Part shown: positions 1 through 5,747 of the stretch, one piece after another | Position numbering within the stretch: position 1 is the stretch's first letter | Layout: each line of letters starts with the position of its first letter | From: Bacillota bacterium | Lineage (GTDB): Bacteria; Bacillota; UBA994 | NCBI GenBank assembly: GCA_018725535.1 | Contig: QLUS01000052.1 | Span: 1 to 10,677 of the forward strand | Direction: 5' to 3' | Length of the DNA: 10,677 nucleotides | Notes under the pieces: generated by a model | Databases searched by the model: none | What the model was told of the DNA's origin: nothing | What the model saw: only the letters and a program-made list of their open reading frames with translations | Translations under genes and position numbers: made by a program

Positions 1-26
1 TACGCAGGACCCCCTCCCTCCCCCCA

Positions 27-55
27 TTGACAACTCCCCTGCATCATAACATACT
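27..55 (+). promoter_or_regulatory. Probable sigma-A type promoter of the rrf2-cysK-cysE operon
   Basis: A perfect -35 hexamer TTGACA (27-32) is followed after 17 bases by CATACT (50-55), a 4/6 match to the -10 consensus. It lies 36 bases before the regulator's GTG start. Just downstream are imperfect dyads: TCATAA (44-49) with TTATGA (72-77), and TAAG (55-58) with CTTA (71-74). They are AT-rich and could be the autoregulatory operator of the Rrf2 protein. The promoter is read directly from sequence; the operator role is inference. Confidence 0.6.
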
Positions 56-90
56 AAGATGATTATATTACTTATGATTGGTGTGATCGC

Positions 91-534
91 GTGAAGTTCT
101 CTGCCAAGGGCATATACGGAGTAAGACTGTTGGTCGATTTGGCTACACAGACGGAAAGGCGTCCGGTGTCGCTAAAGAGCATTGCCCAACGGCAACAGAT
201 TTCGCTCGCCTACCTAGCACAGCTGGTGAGTCCGCTGATCACCGCTGGCATCATCAGCAGTGCACGCGGCCAGCGCGGCGGCATCGCCTTGGTGCGGCGT
301 CCGGAAGAACTTACCTTGCAGGAGGTAATGGCCCTGTATGAAGGACCCATTGCCCCCACAGACTGCGCCGCTGCCCGCGAGAGCTGCGAGCGCATGGCGC
401 GGTGCGCGCTGCACGACGTGTGGCTTGAACTGGCGGCTGCCATGAACCGCTGCCTTAGCGGCATAACCCTGCGCGACCTATCCGAACGACACCAGATAAA
501 GAGCGCTACTTGCGCCTACCACTACCATATATAA
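91..534 (+). CDS. Rrf2-family transcriptional regulator with IscR-like Fe-S ligand set
   Basis: This 147-residue protein has the Rrf2 winged-helix DNA-binding layout: the N-terminus MKFSAKGIYG matches the usual start, the helix-turn-helix covers about residues 27-50, and the wing covers 58-70 (RGQRGGIALVR). The dimerisation helix region carries Cys92, Cys99 and Cys105 with His108 in CALHDVW, the same arrangement as the [2Fe-2S] ligands of IscR (three Cys plus His). A GTG start at 91 is the only usable one, because the frame closes at a stop at 55-57; its ribosome site is weak. The gene is followed directly by cysK, whose ribosome site overlaps this stop codon, so the genes are one operon. It probably senses cysteine or Fe-S status and controls its own operon, as CymR (Rrf2 family) does in Bacillus. 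CymR itself lacks such a cluster, so CymR-like function here is inference. A nitric-oxide-sensing NsrR role is less likely given His108. Confidence 0.85.
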   Translation: MKFSAKGIYGVRLLVDLATQTERRPVSLKSIAQRQQISLAYLAQLVSPLITAGIISSARGQRGGIALVRRPEELTLQEVMALYEGPIAPTDCAAARESCERMARCALHDVWLELAAAMNRCLSGITLRDLSERHQIKSATCAYHYHI

Positions 535-546
535 GGAGGAGATTTC

Positions 547-1536
547 ATGCCAACCAACAAACCAGTTCACGACGCAGTGCGGCTCCACAACATCGAACTG
601 CCTTGCCTAAAGCGCGGCATCGCCAGAGACTCTACCGAGCTTATCGGCAACACACCGTTAGTCAGGCTAAATCACATCACCCGCGGAGTAAGTGCACAGG
701 TCGTAGCCAAGCTCGAGTCATTTAACCCTTTGGGGAGCGTAAAAGACAGAATGGGCGTGGCCATGATCGCCGACGCCGAAGAGCGTGGCCTCATCCACGC
801 TGACACGGTGATTGTCGAGCCAACCAGCGGCAATACGGGCATAGCCTTAGCTTTTGTCTGCGCGGCTAAAGGGTATAAACTCGTTCTCACTATGCCGGAT
901 ACCATGTCTATGGAGAGACGCCAGCTCTTAGCCATTTTTGGGGCGGAATTGGTGCTGACGCCCGGAGCAGAAGGGATGACGGGTGCGGTGCGCAAGGCAG
1001 AAGAGCTCGCCGCTGCAGACCCCAACTACCTGATGCTGCAGCAGTTTAGGAACGCGGCAAATCCCAGAATACATCGCCTAACGACGGCCGAGGAAATATG
1101 GCGCGATACGGATGGCTTGGTGGACATTTTGGTAGCGGGTGTGGGCACAGGGGGCACCATCACCGGTGTAGCCGACGTGATTAAAAGGCGTCGCCCGCTT
1201 TTTAGAGCCATTGCGGTAGAACCTGCCGATTCCCCCGTGCTCTCGGGGGGTAAGCCCGGGCCGCACAAAATACAGGGGATTGGGGCGGGCTTTAAGCCAG
1301 ATGTCCTACAGCTCGAACTGGTGGACGAGATTATCAGGGTGAGCAATGAAGATGCAGGGGTTATGACGCGTAGGCTCGCCAAGGAAGAAGGCATTCTCGC
1401 TGGAATATCCTCTGGAGCAGCCGTCACCGCCGCACTGGAAGTAGCCCGCCGCGCGGAGAATGCCGGGAAGCTTATTGTGGTTGTGCTGCCGGACACCGGC
1501 GAGCGCTACCTGTCGACATGGCTCTTTCAGGGCTAA
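547..1536 (+). CDS. cysK: Cysteine synthase (O-acetylserine sulfhydrylase), PLP-dependent
   Basis: It makes L-cysteine from O-acetyl-L-serine and sulfide in the cytoplasm. The sequence is a full-length fold-type II PLP enzyme of 329 residues. The PLP lysine is Lys66 in NPLGSVKDR; the substrate/carboxylate loop is TSGNTG (93-98); the PLP-phosphate loop is GTGGTITG (200-207); GISSGA (287-292) and PDTGERYLST (315-324) are the usual late motifs. QFRNAANPRIHRLTTAEEIW (166-185) is the conserved family segment. The N-terminus is about 24 residues longer than usual before the ELIGNTPLVRLN block. The start is well supported by AAGGAGGAG at 533-541, seven bases from the ATG. It sits between the Rrf2 regulator and cysE, the enzyme that makes its substrate. 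A cystathionine beta-synthase-type enzyme is possible from sequence alone, but the cysE neighbour and the lack of extra domains favour CysK. Confidence 0.93.
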   Translation: MPTNKPVHDAVRLHNIELPCLKRGIARDSTELIGNTPLVRLNHITRGVSAQVVAKLESFNPLGSVKDRMGVAMIADAEERGLIHADTVIVEPTSGNTGIALAFVCAAKGYKLVLTMPDTMSMERRQLLAIFGAELVLTPGAEGMTGAVRKAEELAAADPNYLMLQQFRNAANPRIHRLTTAEEIWRDTDGLVDILVAGVGTGGTITGVADVIKRRRPLFRAIAVEPADSPVLSGGKPGPHKIQGIGAGFKPDVLQLELVDEIIRVSNEDAGVMTRRLAKEEGILAGISSGAAVTAALEVARRAENAGKLIVVVLPDTGERYLSTWLFQG

Positions 1537-1571
1537 AGCAGTGCCCGTACGAACCAAAGAGGAGAACAATT

Positions 1572-2102
1572 ATGTATAGCCGTATCCGCGAAGACGTAAT
1601 GACCGTTTTTGCCAAGGATCCCGCCGCACGGAGTGCGCTGGAGGTCGTTTTCTGTTACCCCGGGCTCCACGCCGTGTGGTTGCACCACGTGGCGCACGCC
1701 CTGTGGCGCAACCGACTCTACTTCTTGGCGCGTCTCTTGTCGCACCTCAACCGCTTCTTCACCCACATCGAGATTCATCCCGGAGCTAGGATTGGCCGCA
1801 GGTTTTTTATCGACCACGGGGCAGGGGTGGTGATTGGGGAAACGGCGGAAATTGGCGACGACGTGGTGATGTATCAGGGAGCAGTTTTAGGCGGTGTAAG
1901 TACGGCAAAGACCAAACGGCACCCCACGATTGGCAACAATGCGCTGATCGGTGCGCATGCGTTAGTGCTCGGTGCCATCACCATCGGCGAAGGGGCTAAA
2001 ATTGGCGCGGGGGCAGTGGTAACGAAACCTGTGCCGCCGGGCGCTACCGTCGTGAGTGCACAGGGGCAAGTTGTGACTCTGGGGCGGGGTCATAAGGTGT
2101 AA
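1572..2102 (+). CDS. cysE: Serine O-acetyltransferase, short form
   Basis: It transfers an acetyl group from acetyl-CoA to L-serine, giving O-acetylserine for CysK. The start chosen is the ATG at 1572, with AGAGGAGA seven bases upstream; an earlier in-frame ATG at 1518 lies inside cysK and has no ribosome site. The product is 176 residues: a helical N-terminal part (1-60) and a left-handed beta-helix of hexapeptide repeats (about 65-160). Catalytic-site residues are visible as IEIHP (66-70, with Glu in the place of the E. coli Asp, as in Bacillus enzymes) and Asp81-His82 in FIDHGAGVVIGET. The loop GGVSTAKTKRHPTIG (108-121) follows. The C-terminus is short: the usual G-x-P-A/G-R turn is replaced by SAQGQ, and the chain ends HKV with no tail. 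It ends about 110 bases before the end of convergent nrfA. Confidence 0.9.
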   Translation: MYSRIREDVMTVFAKDPAARSALEVVFCYPGLHAVWLHHVAHALWRNRLYFLARLLSHLNRFFTHIEIHPGARIGRRFFIDHGAGVVIGETAEIGDDVVMYQGAVLGGVSTAKTKRHPTIGNNALIGAHALVLGAITIGEGAKIGAGAVVTKPVPPGATVVSAQGQVVTLGRGHKV

Positions 2103-2210
2103 AGGCGGACAGTGTGTGTACCGTCGTGCAAAAGAACATCCCGGACATAGTCGCCTTTGCGCAACTGGTTGCAGCGCTGCCGGTTGCTGCGACGATCACG
2201 ACAAAGTGCC

Positions 2211-3485
2211 TCACCGTACAACCCTTCTCGTCGTTTCCATCATCCTAGTAGTGAGTTGCTGCGCAGCTTCAATGACGCGCCTGCCTTCGGCAGCGTTATG
2301 AAAACCGGTGCTGTTTTCGACCAAGAACCAGTCAAGCAGGAACTGGGCTTCGCGGTGCAGCTTCTGCGCCTCAGCGACGATCGTGCGGTCGGCGGCAGGG
2401 TTGCGTCGCACGTCGCGCAGGGCATCGATGGCCGTAGCCAACTCTGTGCCCACTTGGTTAGCTTGCGTCCGCAGATCTGTTTGAATCGTTTCTACCTGCC
2501 GTCTGGTAGCGGCTAGGTCACTGTGGCAACGTTGGCAAGAAGCTTCCATATGTTTAAGCGGGCTAGTGAGCCAATGCTGCGTGTATTGCCTACCGGCAGC
2601 GTTCGTCACGCGCGGCATATGGCAGTCTGCGCAAGTGAGCCCTTGCCGTGCATGCACACTACCCTGGAAGAACTCAAACTCGGGGTGCTGCACCTTTAGC
2701 ACACCAGCATCCGTGCGGGGGTGAACCCAGTCGGAAAACTTAATGGCATCATACTGCGCTAAGGCATCGTCTGCCCTAAAGCCTTTGCTCCATGGGAAGA
2801 TGACCTTGTTTTCCGTACCAGCGCCTCTAAAGTAATACTCGGAATGGCACTGCGCGCAGGTGAGGCTGCGCATATCGAAATCGCCTATCTGTCTTCCCTG
2901 AGCGACAATCGCCTCTTCCAGCCAGGGGCGGGTGAGGCGTAAGGCAAACGTTGGGCTGGCGGGGTCATGGCAGTCGATACAGCTTACGGGGTGCGTGGCT
3001 TTCCTCGCTGCTTCGCTCCAAAACATGGTATCAAACTCGCGCTGACCGTATCTGGCGACTAAAGCCGGGTAATCGGCTGACTTGCAGGCCCAACACACCC
3101 CGCCGATCTTGCCGCGGCCGCTAATCAGCGTGTCTTCAGCTGAGAACATATGTCCCCTTGACTCGCGGAAGTCAAACCAAAAACCAAAGCCGTGGTACAT
3201 GGTGCGCATAAAGGGGTATTTCGTGAGCTTTTGGTAGGGAACAGAGCCTCCGGCTACCGTTGGCTCCATTTCTGACGTGCGCAAATAGCTCGCGGTCTGG
3301 TCGGGGAACCGCTCTTGCCAAAAGCGTGGATCTGCTTCGGTCATAGGCGCTGGCGGAGGTGCCGCTGGAGCCCTAGCCTGATTGGGCAGATGGAATCCTA
3401 GGAAGTACAGACCTGCTGCTGCTAACAAGTACAATCCTACACGCAATACCAGCTGACGATAATTCTTAACCACTAAGAAACTCAC
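2211..3485 (-). CDS. nrfA: Ammonia-forming cytochrome c nitrite reductase (NrfA), pentahaem
   Basis: It reduces nitrite by six electrons to ammonium outside the membrane; the family also reduces NO, hydroxylamine and sulfite. The 424-residue protein has five haem sites in NrfA order: CWACK (131-135, the catalytic haem with lysine ligand), CIDCH (169-173), CAQCH (210-214), CADCH (285-289) and CQRCH (317-321). Active-site features are visible: the DFRESRGH segment (105-112), Glu216-Tyr217 after haem 3, and KVQHPE (264-269) with the Lys/Gln typical of the calcium-dependent type plus the catalytic His267. A hydrophobic stretch at 12-31 acts as signal or membrane anchor. It is shorter than E. coli NrfA (about 480). 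No nrfH-like quinol dehydrogenase lies beside it. The GTG at 3485 has GGGAGG directly abutting it, which is too close, so the in-frame GTG at 3473 is a real alternative. It is divergent from the cytochrome c maturation genes. Confidence 0.93.
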   Translation of the reverse strand: MSFLVVKNYRQLVLRVGLYLLAAAGLYFLGFHLPNQARAPAAPPPAPMTEADPRFWQERFPDQTASYLRTSEMEPTVAGGSVPYQKLTKYPFMRTMYHGFGFWFDFRESRGHMFSAEDTLISGRGKIGGVCWACKSADYPALVARYGQREFDTMFWSEAARKATHPVSCIDCHDPASPTFALRLTRPWLEEAIVAQGRQIGDFDMRSLTCAQCHSEYYFRGAGTENKVIFPWSKGFRADDALAQYDAIKFSDWVHPRTDAGVLKVQHPEFEFFQGSVHARQGLTCADCHMPRVTNAAGRQYTQHWLTSPLKHMEASCQRCHSDLAATRRQVETIQTDLRTQANQVGTELATAIDALRDVRRNPAADRTIVAEAQKLHREAQFLLDWFLVENSTGFHNAAEGRRVIEAAQQLTTRMMETTRRVVR

Positions 3486-3515
3486 CCTCCCTACTTGCAG
3501 TTATTTGTCTGTTAA

Positions 3516-3545
3516 ATCATACTATATGTTAGGGGCAAGCGGCAA
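3516..3545 (-). promoter_or_regulatory. Possible nrfA promoter
   Basis: Read on the - strand, TTGCCG (complement of 3540-3545) and TATGAT (complement of 3516-3521) are separated by 18 bases, about 30 bases before the nrfA start. The -10 is 5/6 and the -35 is 4/6. The -35 lies inside a GGCAAGN heptamer repeat. Weak evidence from spacing and hexamers only. Confidence 0.35.
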
Positions 3546-3600
3546 GTGGCAAGATGAAATCAAAAAACAAAAATCAAAAATCAAAGACTGTATGTTAGGG
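3525..3600. repeat. 10-bp direct repeat flanking a 56-bp low-complexity segment
   Basis: TATGTTAGGG occurs at 3525-3534 and again exactly at 3591-3600. Between the copies lie tandem heptamers GGCAAGN (three units, 3534-3554, the first G shared with the flanking repeat) and then an A-rich stretch built from ATCAAAAA-like units (about 3559-3586). The arrangement resembles a small insertion with a target duplication, or slippage-generated repeats, in the nrfA/ccmA divergent region. Confidence 0.6.
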
Positions 3601-3615
3601 AGATGCGCAATGCTG

Positions 3616-3653
3616 TTGACAGGATTGTTTAATCTAGCTAATCTTAGCTTAAA
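3616..3653 (+). promoter_or_regulatory. Probable ccm operon promoter with overlapping dyad operator
   Basis: TTGACA (3616-3621) is a perfect -35. At 17 bases lies TAATCT (3639-3644), a poor -10 (3/6). Centred on that -10 is a dyad: TTTAATCTA (3628-3636) and TAGCTTAAA (3645-3653), complementary at eight of nine positions with an 8-base centre. A strong -35, weak -10 and overlapping dyad suggest a regulated promoter, perhaps responding to oxygen or nitrite. The regulator is unknown; the site does not match the FNR consensus. Confidence 0.45.
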
Positions 3654-3670
3654 CGATACACAGAAGTGGG

Positions 3671-4300
3671 ATGGGTGAAGGAATGGCTGTGCGGGTTGAC
3701 TGTCACCGTCTGGCCAAGCGTTATCCTTCCCGACAGTTGTTTGCCAATCTGTCTTTCACCATAGCGCCAAATTCCATTTTCGTCGTTACAGGGCACAATG
3801 GCACGGGCAAGACTACCTTGCTTAAACTCGTTGCTGGTTTAGTGCCGCCCTCAGAGGGGACTGTGCAAATTCACTGCCAAGAGCGCACGCTCGCCCCGGG
3901 TGAAGTGCGGCAGACTCTGGGCATGGTCTCCCCCGACCTCGCTCTCTACGATGCGCTAAGCGGCTTAGAGAACCTCGAGTTCTTCGCCGCTGTGCGCGGT
4001 ATAGCGGCGCCTACGCAGCAATTCGCTGGCCTGCTTGAACAAGTGGGGTTAAAGAAGCGCAGCCATGACCTCGTTTCTACCTATTCGGCTGGCATGAAGC
4101 AGCGCCTTAAGTACGCCCACGCCCTGCTGCATGAGCCGCAAATCCTCATCTTGGACGAGCCAACGAGCAATCTCGACAGCCAAGGCGCACAAATGGTCTG
4201 CGATATTATGCGGCGTCAGCGGGAGCGGGGCATTGTAATCTTCGCCACTAACGACTTGCGGGAGGTGGCTCTAGCTGACGCAGTTTTGGTCCTCGATTAG
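3671..4300 (+). CDS. ccmA: CcmA-type ABC ATPase for cytochrome c maturation
   Basis: It is the cytoplasmic ATPase that works with CcmB; in System I, ATP use by CcmA drives release of haem-loaded CcmE from CcmC. The 209 residues cover one ABC domain: Walker A GHNGTGKTT (41-49), signature YSAGMKQRL (138-146) and Walker B with catalytic Glu in ILILDEPTSNLD (158-169). Two usual residues are replaced. The Q-loop position reads GMVSPDLALYDALS (84-97) without a Gln, and the H-loop reads FATND (191-195), with Asn where His is standard. Starts are uncertain: ATG 3671 has only a weak AGTGGG; ATG 3683 or GTG 3689 (behind GAAGGA) are alternatives. Sequence alone could indicate another small ABC exporter ATPase, but ccmB and ccmC follow directly. 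Confidence 0.85.
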   Translation: MGEGMAVRVDCHRLAKRYPSRQLFANLSFTIAPNSIFVVTGHNGTGKTTLLKLVAGLVPPSEGTVQIHCQERTLAPGEVRQTLGMVSPDLALYDALSGLENLEFFAAVRGIAAPTQQFAGLLEQVGLKKRSHDLVSTYSAGMKQRLKYAHALLHEPQILILDEPTSNLDSQGAQMVCDIMRRQRERGIVIFATNDLREVALADAVLVLD

Positions 4301-4946
4301 GGCTGCTAGCGCGGTATTCCAGAAAGACCTGCGCCGGGAGTTTCGCACGCCGTTATCTTACAGCGTCCTCTTAATTTTCGCGATCACAGTTCTGGTGGCT
4401 ATCAGTTTCGCTGTGGGGGGCATGGAGCTTGACCCCGCCCTGATAGCCGCACTGATGTGGGTGATGTTGTTTTTCACCGCTATGACCGGCATCGCCCGCG
4501 CCTATGTACAAGAAGAAGAAACCGGCACGGCGCTCGCGCTACGCCTAGCCGCAGATAGCGCCGCAATTTACATCGGCAAAGTGTTATCCAGCTTCGTCCT
4601 TTTAGTGGGTGTAGCCATAGTGGTCGTACCCTTGTACCTAGTTTTGTTTAGCGTTGCTCCTGCCATGCCGCTTGCTCTCGCAGCAACCGTAGTGCTAGGC
4701 TGTTTAGGCATCGCCGTTACAGGCACGACTCTCTCAGCGATAGTAGCGCAAGTTACCGCCCAAGGCTCGCTGATGACGGTGCTATCTTTCCCGGTAATGC
4801 TCCCTCTCTTGTGGATAGCTATAAGCGCGACAAGTACAGCTTTTGTGGGGAGCAATCTAGTCGCCCTCGCACCCGACTTGGCTTTTATGTTTTTCTACAG
4901 TGGCATGACCTTTGTCGCATCCCTAGTACTAGTTGAATACATCTAG
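4296..4946 (+). CDS. ccmB: CcmB-type membrane subunit, probable ATT start
   Basis: It is the membrane partner of CcmA in the CcmABCD haem-handling complex. The frame is open from 4275 and contains no ATG, GTG or TTG until a GTG at 4395, which would delete the conserved N-terminus. Reading from ATT 4296 gives 216 residues starting M-R-A-A-S-A-V-F-Q-K-D-L-R-R-E-F, the expected cytoplasmic lead-in of CcmB, followed by about six hydrophobic segments and the loop VQEEETGTALALRLAA (71-86). That ATT overlaps the ccmA stop (ATTAG), the usual geometry of coupled genes with ATG replaced by ATT. CTG 4275 is a second possibility. The length fits CcmB (about 220). Identity rests on size, topology, the N-terminal motif and position between ccmA and ccmC. 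Confidence 0.8.
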   Translation: MRAASAVFQKDLRREFRTPLSYSVLLIFAITVLVAISFAVGGMELDPALIAALMWVMLFFTAMTGIARAYVQEEETGTALALRLAADSAAIYIGKVLSSFVLLVGVAIVVVPLYLVLFSVAPAMPLALAATVVLGCLGIAVTGTTLSAIVAQVTAQGSLMTVLSFPVMLPLLWIAISATSTAFVGSNLVALAPDLAFMFFYSGMTFVASLVLVEYI

Positions 4947-4972
4947 CTTTTTGCGGGAAAGGATGGGTTAAG

Positions 4973-5629
4973 ATGATCTGGAAATACGCGATGGGCCTAT
5001 TCATGGCGGCGGTGATTATTGCTTCGTTTCTTCTTGTGCCCCCTACACAGGGACTAGGCGATATGGGGCGAATCATCGTTTACCATGTACCGACCGCATG
5101 GGTGGCAGTGCTCGCTTACCTGATGTCCATGGTGCACTCGGTCGCTTTTTTACGCACAGGCGACATGCTGCGTGACCGCAAAGCCGCTATTGCCGCTGGG
5201 CTAGGCACGCTGTTCTGCGTATTGGCCACGGTTACGGGGGCCATTTGGGCGAGGGGCGCGTGGGGGATGTTTTGGAACTGGGACCCCCGCCAAACCTCAG
5301 TCTTTTTGCTGCTCATGCTCTATGCAGCCTATTTCGCTTTGCGTGCCTCGGTGCAAGACCCCGACCGACGCGCTAAACTTGCGGCTGTTTATGCTATTTT
5401 TGCTTTCCTGACCGTGCCCTTTCTAGTATTTGTCGTTCCGCGCGTCTACCCCACCCTGCACCCCAACCTGATAAACGTCGCCGAGCGCCGCTACGAAATG
5501 GATAGCATCCTGCGACTGGTTTTCTTATCCTCAGTCGTCGCCTTTACCGGTCTCTACCTATGGATGTTCGATTTGCGACTACGCGCTGAAAATCTTATAG
5601 ACCAACTAGAGCGAGAAAGGGGCAACTAA
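4973..5629 (+). CDS. ccmC: CcmC, haem handling protein of System I
   Basis: It is a membrane protein of the haem handling protein family that presents haem on the outer face and loads it onto CcmE. The 218 residues show six hydrophobic segments (about 7-24, 36-60, 72-92, 107-124, 138-156, 180-198). The tryptophan-rich WWD domain is WGMFWNWDPRQTS (97-109) in the second external loop, and flanking histidines fit the haem ligands: His38 in YHVPTAW and His163 in TLHP. The ATG at 4973 has GGGAAAGGAT upstream. It follows ccmB by 26 bases. The RYEMDS segment near 173 is the late family motif. A CcsA/ResC assignment is excluded by shorter length and by the WDPRQTS signature. Confidence 0.93.
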   Translation: MIWKYAMGLFMAAVIIASFLLVPPTQGLGDMGRIIVYHVPTAWVAVLAYLMSMVHSVAFLRTGDMLRDRKAAIAAGLGTLFCVLATVTGAIWARGAWGMFWNWDPRQTSVFLLLMLYAAYFALRASVQDPDRRAKLAAVYAIFAFLTVPFLVFVVPRVYPTLHPNLINVAERRYEMDSILRLVFLSSVVAFTGLYLWMFDLRLRAENLIDQLERERGN

Positions 5630-5630
5630 A

Positions 5631-5747
5631 ATGAGCGAACTGCAATTTGTGATGGCAGTGACTTTAGCTGTTTGGATTGGGGTGTTTGTTTACCTGCTGC
5701 ATTTAGACTCTCGTCTACGGGGAGCCGAACGCCGTGAAAAGGTATGA
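5631..5747 (+). CDS. ccmD: CcmD-like small membrane protein
   Basis: A 38-residue ORF starts at ATG 5631, with GAAAGGGG eight bases upstream and only one base after the ccmC stop. It ends at TGA 5745-5747 and overlaps the ccmE start by 14 bases. It has one hydrophobic helix (about residues 6-25, FVMAVTLAVWIGVFVYLLHL) and a basic/charged tail (SRLRGAERREK). This is the layout of CcmD, a tiny System I subunit that joins CcmABC and helps release holo-CcmE. The W-x-x-V/L-F-x-Y-L-L pattern resembles the alternative CcmD family seen outside proteobacteria. Sequence similarity over such a length is weak; position between ccmC and ccmE is the main support. Confidence 0.75.
   Translation: MSELQFVMAVTLAVWIGVFVYLLHLDSRLRGAERREKV

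Noticed and set aside
91..534. NsrR-type nitric oxide sensor because of nearby nrfA
   Set aside because: The His three residues after the third Cys (CALHDVW) is the IscR arrangement, and the gene is in an operon with cysK-cysE, not nrfA.
672..1496. - strand ORFs opposite cysK
   Set aside because: They are antisense shadows of a full, motif-complete cysteine synthase; Ser/Thr/Ala-rich with no motif.
1518..1571. In-frame upstream ATG for cysE inside the end of cysK
   Set aside because: It has no ribosome site, while ATG 1572 has AGAGGAGA at good spacing and the family's usual start.
2157..2516. + strand ORF opposite the end of nrfA
   Set aside because: It is antisense to the clearly coding C-terminal helices of NrfA and has no recognisable protein character.
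4284..4301. Programmed frameshift fusing CcmA to CcmB
   Set aside because: No recognisable slippery site is present, and CcmA already has normal length; an ATT start overlapping the stop is simpler.
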